A stretch of 44,266 bases of DNA from the NCBI GenBank assembly GCA_013824015.1, contig PNNC01000151.1, positions 1-44,266 on the forward strand, written 5' to 3'. Positions 33,503-44,266 of this stretch are shown here, piece by piece. Positions within the stretch are counted from its first letter, which is position 1. Each line of letters begins with the position of its first letter. This DNA is from Polaromonas sp. GTDB lineage: Bacteria > Pseudomonadota > Gammaproteobacteria > Burkholderiales > Burkholderiaceae_C. The notes beneath the pieces are model-generated. The model saw only the letters and a program-made list of their open reading frames with translations, made no database searches and was not told the DNA's origin. A program made the position numbers and the translations under genes.

Positions 33503-34972
33503 CTACAGCGCCGGCGCGATCATCTCCGCGTATTCGTACAGCGCGCCCAGCACGTCTTGGCCGCGTTCGTCCGCGGTTTCCGACAAGACATCGAGTTCGG
33601 CGAGAAAGGCATCGACATTGCGCGCGCCGCCCTCGCCCTCCAGCAGCCAGGCGGCGCGATGCGCTTCCCAGCGTTCGGCGTGTTCGGGGGACAGCGTGGC
33701 TTCGAAGTTGCGCGCGCGGTAGCGAAACACCAGTTCTTCCAGCCGCTCGTCGTCGAAGCCGGTGCGGCTGTGTGCGAGTTCGGCCGGCGGCAGCGCGCGC
33801 AGCTTGTTGAGCCGCCGCCTGTCGTCGTTGTTGATGAAACCGCCGTAAAGATCCTCGTCCACATCGGGCGCGCCCTCTTTGGGCCGCGCGAACACCTCGG
33901 GCCAGACCGCACTCATGTCGGGCAGGCTGGCGGCTTTTTCGGCGTGGCGCAGCGCGGCGTCGATGTCGACACCCCATCTGGCGGCCATGGCCTCACTGAG
34001 CGTCGCGAGTTTGCGCACCACCATCGGTGACTTGTTCAGGTGCACCGACTTGATCGGCAGGCGCGTCATGCCTTCCGGCAGGTCGGCGCTTTTGCTGAAC
34101 AGGCGCTGGCGCAGCGTGGCGACGTCCAGCAGCGGCAGTTCAGCGGGATCGAAAGCGAGATCCCAGGCCAGCAACTCGTTTTTGTTCGACGGGTGCATGG
34201 CCAGCGGCCACATCACCGCCAGGCAGCCTTTTTCAGGCGCGAACATGCCGGAGACATGCAGAAAAGGCTGGGCCGTCTGCGGGCTGGTCGGCAGGCCCAG
34301 CTCGGCGGCGACGCGGTCCTTCTTGTGCAGCGACAGACAGAAGTCGAACAGCCGGGGCTGGGCCGTGCGGATCAAGCGGGCCAGCGCAATCGTCGCGCGC
34401 ACGTCCGACAGCGCGTCGTGCGCCGCTTCGTGCAGCAGGCCGTTGGCGCGCGCCAGGTCCTCGAGCTTGAAACTGGGACGCCGTGCGCCGGCGTCATCGG
34501 GGCGGCGCTCGTCGGCTTTCATCGGCCACTGGATGCCTTCCGGCCTGAGCGCATACGCCATGCGCACCACATCGAGCAGGTCCCAGCGGCCGCAATCGTT
34601 CTGCCACTCGCGCGCATAGGGGTCGATCAGGTTGCGCCAGAACAGGTGGCGCGTGACCTCGTCGTCGAAACGGATGGTGTTGTAGCCGACACCGATGGTG
34701 CCGGGCTGCGCAAGCACCGCTTCGATACGCGCGGCGAATTCATGCTCGGGCAGGCCGCGCTCCAGGCACAGCTGCGGCGTGATACCGGTGAGCAGGCAGG
34801 AGGCCGGATCGGGCAGGTAGTCGCGCGCCGGCTGGCAGTAGATCATCAGCGGCTCGCCGACCTCGTTGAGTTCGGCGTCGGTGCGTATGCCGGCAAACTG
34901 CGCGGGACGATCGCGCCGCGTGTTCAGGCCGAAGGTTTCATAGTCGTGCCAGAGGAAGGTGTGGGGCGCCAT
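33503..34972 (-). CDS. sbcB: Exodeoxyribonuclease I
   Basis: The 489-residue product is exonuclease I, which degrades single-stranded DNA 3'-5' in repair and recombination. The DEDDh motifs are visible: D10 and E12 (FLWHDYETFGLNTRRDR), GVGYNTIRFDDEVTRHLF with the second Asp, and HEAAHDALSDVRATIALARL with His and the last Asp. The SH3-like and C-terminal helical parts follow (RVAAELGLPTSPQTAQPFLH onwards; ARNFEATLSPEHAERWEAHR). The length fits E. coli SbcB (475). ATG 34972 was preferred to TTG 34987, which overlaps the cls stop. It is transcribed behind cls. Confidence 0.95.
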   Translation of the reverse strand: MAPHTFLWHDYETFGLNTRRDRPAQFAGIRTDAELNEVGEPLMIYCQPARDYLPDPASCLLTGITPQLCLERGLPEHEFAARIEAVLAQPGTIGVGYNTIRFDDEVTRHLFWRNLIDPYAREWQNDCGRWDLLDVVRMAYALRPEGIQWPMKADERRPDDAGARRPSFKLEDLARANGLLHEAAHDALSDVRATIALARLIRTAQPRLFDFCLSLHKKDRVAAELGLPTSPQTAQPFLHVSGMFAPEKGCLAVMWPLAMHPSNKNELLAWDLAFDPAELPLLDVATLRQRLFSKSADLPEGMTRLPIKSVHLNKSPMVVRKLATLSEAMAARWGVDIDAALRHAEKAASLPDMSAVWPEVFARPKEGAPDVDEDLYGGFINNDDRRRLNKLRALPPAELAHSRTGFDDERLEELVFRYRARNFEATLSPEHAERWEAHRAAWLLEGEGGARNVDAFLAELDVLSETADERGQDVLGALYEYAEMIAPAL

Positions 34973-34983
34973 GGCAAATCCGT

Positions 34984-36441
34984 TCAAAGCAGGGGGGAAA
35001 ACAGCCGCGCGGTCGCATCGAACAAACGCATCAGGAAACGCTGGCGGCGCTGCGCCGGCACGGGCGCCGCATTGCGCAGGTCGGTCTCGAACTGCGCGGC
35101 CAGCGGTTCGGCCAGCACCGGGCCGTACACCACCGCCATCACCTCGAAGTTCAGGCGGAAGCTGCGGTTGTCGAAATTCGCCGTGCCTATCATCGCGCAG
35201 TTGTCATCGATCACCAGCGTCTTGGAGTGCAGCATGCGGGCCTTGTATTCCCAGACCTTGACACCCGCGGCAATCAGTTCGTCGTAGTAGGAACGCGCGG
35301 CCGCACTGACGATCAGGCTGTCGCTGCGGCGCGGCACCAGCAGGCGCACGTCCACACCGCGCAGCGCCGCGCTGGTCAGCGCCATCAGCGCCGGCTCGCC
35401 CGGCACAAAATACGGCGTGGTCAGCCAGGCGCGCTGGCAGGACGCGTTGATGGCGGCGATGTGCATGCGGTGGATCGCTTCCAGCGGGTTGTCCGGCCCG
35501 CTGGTCACCACCTGGACCGGGATGTCGCCCGCCTCGTCGGCGGGATGCAATTGCGGCAGCAGGCGCTTCAGCGAGGTGTCGGTGTCCTGCAGCGACTCCC
35601 CGGTGGCATAGGTCCAGTCCTCCAGGAAGGTGGTCTGTAGCCAGCGCACCGCACTGCCCTCGAAGCGCAGGTGCACGTCGTGGTAAGCATCGGGGCGGGT
35701 GCGCAGATCTTCCTCGTCGGTGATGTTGACCCCGCCAGTGAAACCGGTGTCGCCGTCGCAGACCAGGATCTTGCGGTGCGTGCGGTAGTTGCTGACCGGT
35801 CGCAGGCGACGGCCTATGCGTGTATCGTGGAACAGCCCGACCCGGGCACCGGCTTCATGCAGCGGCGCCATGAAGCTGCGACCGAGCCCCTTGGATCCCA
35901 GCGCGTCGACCAGCAGGCGCACCGCCACGCCGTCCCTGGCCTTTTGCACCAGCAGGTCGCGCATGGCCGTGCCAATCCGGTCGGGCTCAAAAATGTAGTA
36001 CTCGAGGTGGACATGGTGGCGCGCCTGGCGTATCGCCTCGAACATGCTGTCAAAGGTTGCCGCGCCGCCCGACAGCAGTTGCGCGGAGGTGGCGCTCGAC
36101 ACCGGCAGGCCGCAGGTCGCCCGGCCCAATGCCGCCATTTGCCGCAGGGCCGGCGGCGCACGTTCGATATCGTCAAGCAGCAGCGCCAGATCGGCATCAT
36201 CGCGATGGGCTGCGCGGCTGCGCAGGCGTTTGAGCCGCTGCTTCCTGAGCCGCTGCGGACCCAGGAAGTAATACACGACAAAGCCGGCAAAGGGCAGCAA
36301 AGCCATCGACAGGATCCAGCTCATGGTGGACACCGGCGCGCGCTTTTGCAGCACGATCCAGATCGACAGGATCGCGATGTAGGCGCTCCAGGCCAGCGAC
36401 AGGCCGGTTTTCCATTCAGCGCTGAGTTGCGGGAGTGTCAA
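34984..36441 (-). CDS. cls: Cardiolipin synthase (phospholipase D superfamily)
   Basis: The 485-residue product starts with two membrane helices (about 12-31 and 38-60), as in ClsA. Two HKD motifs follow: H-R-K-I-L-V-C-D (THRKILVCDGDTGFTGGVN, about 227) and H-S-K-T-L-V-I-D (LHSKTLVIDDNCAMIGTANF, about 410). Cls condenses two phosphatidylglycerols, or PG with another lipid, into cardiolipin at the inner membrane. The start is TTG 36441; the next in-frame ATG would remove the first helix. The stop lies 11 bases before sbcB. A terminator separates it from clpA. Confidence 0.93.
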   Translation of the reverse strand: MTLPQLSAEWKTGLSLAWSAYIAILSIWIVLQKRAPVSTMSWILSMALLPFAGFVVYYFLGPQRLRKQRLKRLRSRAAHRDDADLALLLDDIERAPPALRQMAALGRATCGLPVSSATSAQLLSGGAATFDSMFEAIRQARHHVHLEYYIFEPDRIGTAMRDLLVQKARDGVAVRLLVDALGSKGLGRSFMAPLHEAGARVGLFHDTRIGRRLRPVSNYRTHRKILVCDGDTGFTGGVNITDEEDLRTRPDAYHDVHLRFEGSAVRWLQTTFLEDWTYATGESLQDTDTSLKRLLPQLHPADEAGDIPVQVVTSGPDNPLEAIHRMHIAAINASCQRAWLTTPYFVPGEPALMALTSAALRGVDVRLLVPRRSDSLIVSAAARSYYDELIAAGVKVWEYKARMLHSKTLVIDDNCAMIGTANFDNRSFRLNFEVMAVVYGPVLAEPLAAQFETDLRNAAPVPAQRRQRFLMRLFDATARLFSPLL

Positions 36442-36495
36442 GGTCGTGAGGGAGTGGTTGGAGGGTAAAGGCCGGCCCGCGGACAGGGTCCAAAG

Positions 36496-36531
36496 AAAAA
36501 GGCCGACAGCGTGATGCTACCGGCCTTTTTT
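36496..36531 (-). terminator. Rho-independent terminator after clpA
   Basis: AAAAAGGCCG (36496-36505) pairs with CGGCCTTTTT (36521-36530) around a 15-base loop, and a T run follows on the minus strand. It lies 24 bases after the clpA stop. Confidence 0.85.
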
Positions 36532-36554
36532 GACGGGCTTGTCCAGCCCGGGCT

Positions 36555-38891
<2,337 letters not shown>

Positions 38892-38961
38892 TGCGTTTCC
38901 TTTCGGCTTGCTGCGGGGGTGACTCTGTATCTCTTGATGTCGATATGGGCCGTTTTTGCCA

Positions 38962-39330
38962 TTATTCAATGGGCTCGCAGACACACTGCAGCGGGTGGCC
39001 ATTTTTTCGGGCGGCTTCCGTGACCTGGTCCACCTTGGTGCTGGCCACATCCTTGGAAAACACGCCGCACACGCCTTTGCCGTCCAGGTGGATCTTCAGC
39101 ATGATCTGCGTGGCGGTTTCACGGTCCTTGTTGAAAAACTCCTGGATCACCTCGACGACAAACTCCATCGGGGTGTAGTCGTCATTGAGCAGCACGACCT
39201 GGAACATCTGGGGCGGCTGGGTCTTCTGCGGACGCCGCTCCAGGACGACAGCGTCCCCACCATTGGCGCGCTCCGGCTTGATGACCGGGGCCTTGGGCGG
39301 TGCGGGGGGCTTGGGGGGTTGGGTTGCCAT
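38962..39330 (-). CDS. clpS: ATP-dependent Clp protease adaptor ClpS
   Basis: The 122-residue product is the N-end-rule adaptor that delivers proteins with destabilising N-termini to ClpAP. The N-terminal arm is Pro/Lys-rich (about 40 residues). The core has [20 protein letters not shown], which contains the N-degron pocket residues N-D-D, then [20 protein letters not shown]. It precedes clpA, its partner, on the same strand. Confidence 0.97.
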   Translation of the reverse strand: MATQPPKPPAPPKAPVIKPERANGGDAVVLERRPQKTQPPQMFQVVLLNDDYTPMEFVVEVIQEFFNKDRETATQIMLKIHLDGKGVCGVFSKDVASTKVDQVTEAARKNGHPLQCVCEPIE

Positions 39331-39432
39331 GAATTCATTCTAGCGAGCGAAATTGCCCATTGCGGTGCACAGGGAAATTGGTGGCGCGAACGCGACATTC
39401 AAGGCAGGGCCGTGACTTTTGCCCGGTCCATG

Positions 39433-39466
39433 AAAAAACCGCTCCGGCCTGCGCCAGGAGCGGTCT
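39433..39466 (-). terminator. Rho-independent terminator of icd
   Basis: On the minus strand, ACCGCTCC pairs with GGAGCGGT (plus-strand 39438-39445 and 39457-39464), followed by six Ts. It lies 48 bases past the icd stop. Confidence 0.85.
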
Positions 39467-39513
39467 TGCGCTGCCGCTGCCTGGTTTTCAAGCAGGCGGC
39501 CTGCGGGACGCCT

Positions 39514-40767
39514 TTACATATGGTCGATCATGACCTGGCCAAACCCGGAGCAGCTGACCTGGGTCGCGCCATCCATCAGGCGGGCGAAGTCGTAAGTGAC
39601 CTTCTTCGAGGCAATCGATGCTTCCATGGCGCTGATGATCAGGTCGGCCGCCTCGGTCCAGCCCATGTGGCGCAGCATCATCTCCGCCGACAGGATTTCG
39701 GAGCCGGGATTCACATAGTCCTTGCCGGCGTATTTGGGGGCCGTGCCATGGGTGGCTTCGAACATCGCGACGGTGTCGCTCAGGTTGGCGCCCGGCGCGA
39801 TGCCGATGCCGCCAACCTGCGCGGCGAGTGCGTCGGAGATGTAGTCGCCGTTCAGGTTCAGGGTGGCGATCACGCTGTATTCGGCCGGGCGCAGCAGGAT
39901 CTGCTGCAGGAAGGCATCGGCAATGCTGTCCTTGATGACGATGTCCTTGCCGGTTTTGGGGTTCCTGAACTTCATCCAGGGACCGCCGTCGACTTCCACC
40001 GCGCCAAACTCCTTTTTCGCCAGCGCATAGGCCCAGTCGCGGAAACCGCCTTCGGTGAACTTCATGATGTTGCCCTTGTGCACGATGGTCACGCTGGGCT
40101 TGTCATTGTTGATGGCGTACTGGATGGCCTTGCGCACCAGCCGCTCGGTGCCTTCGATGGAGACCGGCTTGACGCCGATGCCCGAGGTGTTGGGGAAGCG
40201 GATCTTCTTGACGCCCATCTCGTCCTGCAGGAACTTGATGAGTTTTTTGGCCTTGTCGGATTCGGCTTCGAACTCGATACCGGCATAGATGTCTTCAGAG
40301 TTCTCGCGGAAGATCACCATGTTGGTCTTGTGCGGCTCTTTCACCGGCGAGGGCACGCCGGCGAAGTACTGGATCGGACGCAGGCAGACGTAGAGGTCTA
40401 GCTCCTGGCGCAGCGCCACATTGAGCGAGCGGATGCCACCGCCGACAGGTGTGGTGAGCGGGCCCTTGATGGACACCACATAGTCCCTGACCGCAGCCAG
40501 CGTCTCTTCCGGTAACCAGACGTCAGGCCCGTAGATGCGGGTGGCCTTCTCCCCTGCATAAACCTCCATCCACTGGATCTTCTTCTTGCCGCCGTAAGCC
40601 CTGGCCACGGCCGCGTCCACCACCTTGAGCATCACCGGCGTGATGTCCGCGCCGGTCCCGTCGCCTTCAATGAACGGAATGACCGGCTGGTCGGGCACAT
40701 TCAGCGAGTTGTCGGCGTTGACGGTGATTTTTTGCCCTTGGGCAGGCACCTTGATGTGCTCGTACAT
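39514..40767 (-). CDS. icd: NADP-dependent isocitrate dehydrogenase, dimeric E. coli type
   Basis: The 417-residue product oxidises isocitrate to 2-oxoglutarate in the TCA cycle. It matches E. coli Icd throughout: [20 protein letters not shown], the phosphorylatable serine loop ([18 protein letters not shown]), [15 protein letters not shown] and the closing [19 protein letters not shown]. The R-S-L-N site is the serine that AceK phosphorylates in E. coli, so control of the glyoxylate branch is possible; aceK is not in the window. A second, unrelated isocitrate dehydrogenase lies 1.3 kb away. It is divergent from the 11-mer repeat protein gene. Confidence 0.97.
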   Translation of the reverse strand: MYEHIKVPAQGQKITVNADNSLNVPDQPVIPFIEGDGTGADITPVMLKVVDAAVARAYGGKKKIQWMEVYAGEKATRIYGPDVWLPEETLAAVRDYVVSIKGPLTTPVGGGIRSLNVALRQELDLYVCLRPIQYFAGVPSPVKEPHKTNMVIFRENSEDIYAGIEFEAESDKAKKLIKFLQDEMGVKKIRFPNTSGIGVKPVSIEGTERLVRKAIQYAINNDKPSVTIVHKGNIMKFTEGGFRDWAYALAKKEFGAVEVDGGPWMKFRNPKTGKDIVIKDSIADAFLQQILLRPAEYSVIATLNLNGDYISDALAAQVGGIGIAPGANLSDTVAMFEATHGTAPKYAGKDYVNPGSEILSAEMMLRHMGWTEAADLIISAMEASIASKKVTYDFARLMDGATQVSCSGFGQVMIDHM

Positions 40768-40921
40768 GAACGACAGTCTCCGGTGAGTGCTGGATCAGCA
40801 ATGAACAGCTGCCTGAGACAGCTTAGGGGGTAACCCTTAAATTCTAGCTGCAAAAAATCGCGGAGGCGGTTTTCAGAGGCACCGTGTCAACCGTTTGCAA
40901 ATGGCTCCCGTTACGGTGAGG

Positions 40922-40939
40922 CCCCGGTAATTTCCGGGG
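40922..40939. promoter_or_regulatory. Strong hairpin in the leader of the Lys/Ala-rich protein gene
   Basis: CCCCGG-TAATTT-CCGGGG is a perfect inverted repeat 30 bases before ATG 40970. With no T run it is not a terminator. It could be an operator or an mRNA structure. Confidence 0.4.
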
Positions 40940-40969
40940 ACCATTACACATACATCAAGAGGAAGTCCC

Positions 40970-41389
40970 ATGAACAAACTTATCGCTGCCCTGGTTGCCG
41001 GTCTTTTCGCCGCGGGTGTTTTCGCACAAGCCACCGCGCCTGCGACCCCCGCCACTCCTGCCGTTCCCGCAGCGCCAGCGGTGACCGCAACGCCGGCTGT
41101 CAAGGCCGAAGTCAAGGTGGATGCCAAGGCCGAAAAAGCGGCCGCCGCCAAGGCTGCCAAGGCTGAAAAAGCCGCTGCTGCCAAAGCCGCCAAAGAAGAA
41201 AAAGCGGCCAAGGCCAAAGCCGCCAAGGAAGAAAAAGCCGCCAAGGCCAAGGCCATGAAGGAAGAAAAGGCTGCCAAGGCCAAAGCCGCCAAGGAAGCCA
41301 AAGCCGCCAAAGCCAAGGCCGCCAAGGAAGCCAAAGCCGCCGCCAAGACGGCCGCCAAGGCTGAAGTCAAGGCCGAAGCCAAGAAGTAA
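40970..41389 (+). CDS. Exported Lys/Ala/Glu-rich 11-residue-repeat protein
   Basis: The 139-residue product has a clear signal peptide (MNKLIAALVAGLFAAGVFA, cleavage before QA), an Ala/Pro/Thr linker (about 20-45), then an uninterrupted Lys/Ala/Glu helix to the end. Residues 72-124 are about five copies of the 11-mer KAAKEEKAAKA, later KAAKEAKAAKA. An 11-residue period with A, K and E resembles group 3 LEA proteins, which protect cells on drying. Histone H1-like proteins have similar composition but no signal peptide. It is expected in the periplasm or cell envelope. GAGGAAG precedes the ATG, and a strong terminator follows. Function unknown. Confidence 0.85.
   Translation: MNKLIAALVAGLFAAGVFAQATAPATPATPAVPAAPAVTATPAVKAEVKVDAKAEKAAAAKAAKAEKAAAAKAAKEEKAAKAKAAKEEKAAKAKAMKEEKAAKAKAAKEAKAAKAKAAKEAKAAAKTAAKAEVKAEAKK
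41183..41341 (+). repeat. 33-bp tandem repeats encoding the 11-mer
   Basis: About 4.8 units of 33 bases encode KAAKEEKAAKA and variants. Units differ at third positions and by E to A and A to M changes, so they are diverged and not a fresh slippage array. Confidence 0.75.
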
Positions 41390-41408
41390 TTTCTTTCGCC
41401 GCGCCCTG

Positions 41409-41433
41409 AAATGCCCGCGTTGCGGGCATTTTT
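41409..41433 (+). terminator. Rho-independent terminator of the 11-mer repeat protein gene
   Basis: AATGCCCGC (41410-41418) pairs with GCGGGCATT (41422-41430) around a GTT loop, with TTT following. It starts 20 bases after the stop. Confidence 0.88.
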
Positions 41434-41480
41434 CATGGCGCTCGTTTATGCTGGCCGCTTGACCAACCCCTGGTGATTTC

Positions 41481-41963
41481 ATGTCCGTTCAAACGTTTTC
41501 CCTGACCAGTCGCCTTCGCGGCATGGCCTGTGCCGCCGTCCTGGCCACCTGCACCCTCGCCGCAACGGCCCAGGACGCGCCACAAATGAATCTGCAGCGC
41601 AGCACACTGTCGGCGGGCATGCACCAGATCGACGTGCAGCTGGCGACCACGCCCGCACAGCGGCAGACCGGCCTGATGTTCCGCAAGGACATGCCGCAAG
41701 GCGAAGGCATGTTGTTCATCTTCGAGGAACCCGCACAGCAATGCTTCTGGATGAAAAACACCCTGCTGCCGCTGACCGCCGCCTTTGTCGCCGATGACGG
41801 CACCATCGTGAACCTGGCGGACATGAAGCCGCAGACCACGGACTCGCATTGCTCGGAAAAACCGGTGCGTTATGTGCTCGAGATGAACGTGGGCTGGTTC
41901 GCCAAAAAAGGCATCAAGGCCGGAAGCCGCCTGCGCGGTGCGGTGTTTGAGGGCCGCAAGTAA
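41481..41963 (+). CDS. DUF192 family exported protein
   Basis: The 160-residue product has a signal peptide (cleavage near TAQDA, about residue 31) and a DUF192 domain: IDVQLATTPAQRQTGLMFRK, GEGMLFIFEEP, CFWMKNTLLPLTAAFVADDG and VRYVLEMNVGWFAKKGIKAG. Family function is not established. It is flanked by terminators on both sides, so it is a single-gene unit. Confidence 0.93.
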   Translation: MSVQTFSLTSRLRGMACAAVLATCTLAATAQDAPQMNLQRSTLSAGMHQIDVQLATTPAQRQTGLMFRKDMPQGEGMLFIFEEPAQQCFWMKNTLLPLTAAFVADDGTIVNLADMKPQTTDSHCSEKPVRYVLEMNVGWFAKKGIKAGSRLRGAVFEGRK

Positions 41964-41985
41964 TTCTCCAGGGACATGATTCAGC

Positions 41986-42023
41986 AAAAAAGGCGGTCCG
42001 CATGAATGCGGACCGCCTTTTTT
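41986..42023. terminator. Bidirectional rho-independent terminator
   Basis: AAAAAAGGCGGTCCGCA (41986-42002) pairs fully with TGCGGACCGCCTTTTTT (42007-42023) around a TGAA loop. It serves the DUF192 gene (plus) and the monomeric isocitrate dehydrogenase gene (minus). Confidence 0.93.
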
Positions 42024-42073
42024 AATTCGAAGCTGTCAGCGCCTGCGCCGCAGGTCGCCTTGCCCCGCGCGCT

Positions 42074-44266
42074 TCAAGCCGTGAAGGCCGCCAGCGCCGC
42101 GTTCAGGGTCTTGCTCGGACGCATCACGGTGTCCAGCTTGGCCAGGTCGGGCTGGTAGTAGCCGCCAATGTCGACCGCCTTGCCCTGCACCGCCTGGAGT
42201 TCGGCCACGATGGCCTGTTCGTTGCTCGTCAACGCCTTGGCCAGCGGCGCGAACTTGCCGGCCAGGGCGGCGTCTTCGGTCTGCGCGGCCAGTTCCTGGG
42301 CCCAGTACATGGCCAGGTAAAACTGGCTGCCACGGTTGTCCAGTTGACCGGTCTTCGGCGACGGATTCTTGTTGTTGTCGAGAAGCTTGCCGGTGGCGGC
42401 ATCGAGCGTTCTGGCCAGGATCTTCGCCTGGGTATTGCCGGTCTTGATGCCGAGGTCTTCCAGCGACACCGCCAGCGCGAGGAATTCGCCCAGCGAGTCC
42501 CAGCGCAGGTGGTTTTCCTCGACCAGTTGCTGAACATGCTTGGGCGCGGAGCCGCCGGCACCGGTTTCATACATGCCGCCGCCGGCCATCAGGGGCACGA
42601 TGGACAACATCTTGGCGCTGGTGCCCAGCTCCATGATGGGGAACAGGTCGGTCAGGTAGTCACGCAGGATGTTGCCGGTGGCACTGATGGTGTCCAGCCC
42701 GCGCACCACACGCTCCAGCGTGTAACGCATGGCACGCACCTGGCTCATGATCTGGATGTCCAGCCCCGATGTGTCGTGCTCGTGCAGGTACATCTTGACC
42801 TTGGTGATCATCTGCGCCTCGTGCGGGCGGTAGGCATCGAGCCAGAACACCACCGGCATGCCGGAGTTGCGCGCGCGGGTGACGGCCAGCTTGACCCAGT
42901 CGCGGATCGCGGCATCCTTGACCTGGCACATGCGCCAGATGTCGCCGGCTTCCACGTCCTGGCTCAGCAACACCTCGCCGGTGGCCAGGTCGGTGATGTT
43001 CGCCACGCCGTCCTCGGCGATCTCGAAGGTCTTGTCGTGTGAGCCGTATTCCTCGGCCTGCTGCGCCATCAGGCCCACGTTGGGCACCGTGCCCATGGTC
43101 CTGGGATCGAACGCGCCGTGCCACTTGCAGAAGTTGATGATCTCCTGGTAGATGCGGGCGAAGGTCGATTCGGGCATCACGGCCTTGACGTCCTTCAGGC
43201 GGCCGTCGGCGCCCCACATCTTGCCGCCGTTGCGGATCGCCGCGGGCATGGACGCGTCCACGATGATGTCATTGGGCGAGTGGAAATTGGTGATGCCCTT
43301 GGCCGAATCAACCATGGCCAGCTCGGGGCGGCCTTCATGGCAGGCGTGCAGGTCGCGTTTGATCTCGTCCTGTTTGCTCTGCGGCAGCGTGCTGATCTTG
43401 TTGTACAGATCGACCATGCCGTTGTTGACGTTGACGCCCAGCTCCTCGAACAGTTTGGCGTGTTTTTCGAACGCTTCCTTGTAGAAGATCTTCACGCAGT
43501 GGCCGAACACGATCGGGTGCGACACCTTCATCATGGTCGCCTTCACATGCAGCGAAAACATCACGCCCGTGTTGTGCGCGTCCTCGATCTCCTTTTCGTA
43601 GAAGGCCAGCAATGCCTTCTTGCTCATGAACATCGAGTCGATGATCTCGCGGTCCAGCAGCGCGACCTTGGGCTTGAGCACGATGGTCTTGCCGCTTTTG
43701 GTGATCAGCTCCATCTTGACGTCGCGTGCGCGGTCCAGCGTCATGGACTTTTCGCCGTGATAGAAGTCACCGGCGTGCATGTGCGAGACATGCGAGCGGG
43801 AGGCCTGGCTCCACTCGGCCATGCTGTGCGGGTTCTTGCGCGCGTATTCCTTGACGGCCTTGGGTGCGCGGCGGTCCGAATTGCCTTCGCGCAGCACCGG
43901 ATTCACCGCGCTGCCGGTGCACTTGTTGTAACGCGTGCGGATGTCCTTTTCCTCGTCGGTCTTGGGGGCCTCGGGGTAATCCGGGATCTTGTAGCCCTTG
44001 CCCTGCAGTTCCCTGATCGCGTCCTTGAGCTGGGCCACCGACGCGCTGATGTTGGGCAGCTTGATGATGTTGGCCTGCGGCTTGAGCGTGAGCTTGCCCA
44101 GTTCGGTCAGGGTATCACCCACCCGTTGTTCCTCGGTCAGGCACTCGGGAAACTGGCCAAGGATCCGGCCCGCCACCGAAATATCGGCAGTCTCGACCTT
44201 GATGCCTGCGGGCGCCGTGAAGGTGCGCACGATGGGCAGGAAAGCGCTCGTTGCCAGCAACGGGGC
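42074..44266 (-). CDS. NADP-dependent isocitrate dehydrogenase, monomeric type, N-terminus beyond window
   Basis: At least 730 residues of a roughly 740-residue enzyme are present; the frame stays open to the right edge ([14 protein letters not shown]), so the true start lies outside. TTG 44260 is an internal leucine codon, not the start. Recognisable monomeric-type blocks include [60 protein letters not shown] and [18 protein letters not shown]. It catalyses the same reaction as the icd product but is a separate fold class of about 80 kDa. It ends at the shared bidirectional terminator. Confidence 0.97.
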   Translation of the reverse strand, partial: APLLATSAFLPIVRTFTAPAGIKVETADISVAGRILGQFPECLTEEQRVGDTLTELGKLTLKPQANIIKLPNISASVAQLKDAIRELQGKGYKIPDYPEAPKTDEEKDIRTRYNKCTGSAVNPVLREGNSDRRAPKAVKEYARKNPHSMAEWSQASRSHVSHMHAGDFYHGEKSMTLDRARDVKMELITKSGKTIVLKPKVALLDREIIDSMFMSKKALLAFYEKEIEDAHNTGVMFSLHVKATMMKVSHPIVFGHCVKIFYKEAFEKHAKLFEELGVNVNNGMVDLYNKISTLPQSKQDEIKRDLHACHEGRPELAMVDSAKGITNFHSPNDIIVDASMPAAIRNGGKMWGADGRLKDVKAVMPESTFARIYQEIINFCKWHGAFDPRTMGTVPNVGLMAQQAEEYGSHDKTFEIAEDGVANITDLATGEVLLSQDVEAGDIWRMCQVKDAAIRDWVKLAVTRARNSGMPVVFWLDAYRPHEAQMITKVKMYLHEHDTSGLDIQIMSQVRAMRYTLERVVRGLDTISATGNILRDYLTDLFPIMELGTSAKMLSIVPLMAGGGMYETGAGGSAPKHVQQLVEENHLRWDSLGEFLALAVSLEDLGIKTGNTQAKILARTLDAATGKLLDNNKNPSPKTGQLDNRGSQFYLAMYWAQELAAQTEDAALAGKFAPLAKALTSNEQAIVAELQAVQGKAVDIGGYYQPDLAKLDTVMRPSKTLNAALAAFTA

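Noticed and set aside
40970..41389. Histone H1-like nucleoid protein
   Set aside because: Composition is similar, but a clear signal peptide directs it out of the cytoplasm.

Overview
The window is about 44 kb of GC-rich bacterial chromosome, tightly packed with genes. Gene order (yebC, a small membrane protein, purD; clpS-clpA-cls-sbcB; two NADP isocitrate dehydrogenases), an AmpR-type regulator beside a class A beta-lactamase, a Bug-type binding protein and a dispersed roughly 55-bp repeat all point to a betaproteobacterium of the Burkholderiales, most likely Comamonadaceae (Polaromonas, Rhodoferax or Variovorax-like). That placement comes from recalled gene content, not from a search. No rRNA, tRNA, CRISPR array, insertion sequence or prophage was recognised.

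Layout. 1-1623 (minus): yebC, a small tail-anchored protein and the start of purD. 1689-5468: a HerA-like ATPase (DUF853), then a divergent MFS transporter/LysR pair. 5591-11095 (plus): a pyrimidine-catabolism cluster with a GTP cyclohydrolase II-like Urc1, DUF1688 (Urc4), uracil phosphoribosyltransferase, a GNAT acetyltransferase and a cytosine deaminase-like amidohydrolase. Together they could take cytosine to uracil, UMP and ring-opened products. 11021-12470: an AT-rich patch holding one DUF3800 gene, which looks acquired. 12475-17604: an RNB exoribonuclease, ampR with a divergent class A beta-lactamase, a DUF1232 protein, an alpha/beta hydrolase and an AhpD-like protein. 17791-23085: an autotransporter, a TauE/SafE permease and a Bug-type binding protein whose upstream region carries two matched palindromes. 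23224-27597: an EVE-domain protein, a PAS-PAS hybrid histidine kinase, then an L,D-transpeptidase overlapping an M23 peptidase. 27706-33498: DUF4440, PanE-like reductase, DUF1499, a PHB-depolymerase-family esterase with a PhaR-type palindrome upstream, TrhO, a GST, and a universal stress protein with an FNR-like promoter. 33503-39330 (minus): sbcB, cls, clpA, clpS. 39514-44266: dimeric-type icd, an exported 11-residue-repeat Lys/Ala protein, a DUF192 protein and the monomeric-type isocitrate dehydrogenase, which runs off the right edge.

The observations most worth a second look are: the seven-copy two-hairpin repeat family, one copy of which supplies part of the N-terminus of the DUF1688 protein; the Urc-type pyrimidine cluster; the paired CTGTCA-N4-TGACAG sites upstream of the Bug gene; the exported LEA-like 11-mer repeat protein; the DUF3800 island; and the FNR-like and PhaR-like sites. 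I did not find a wholly new multi-gene system. The closest is the Urc cluster, whose bacterial chemistry I believe is only partly worked out.
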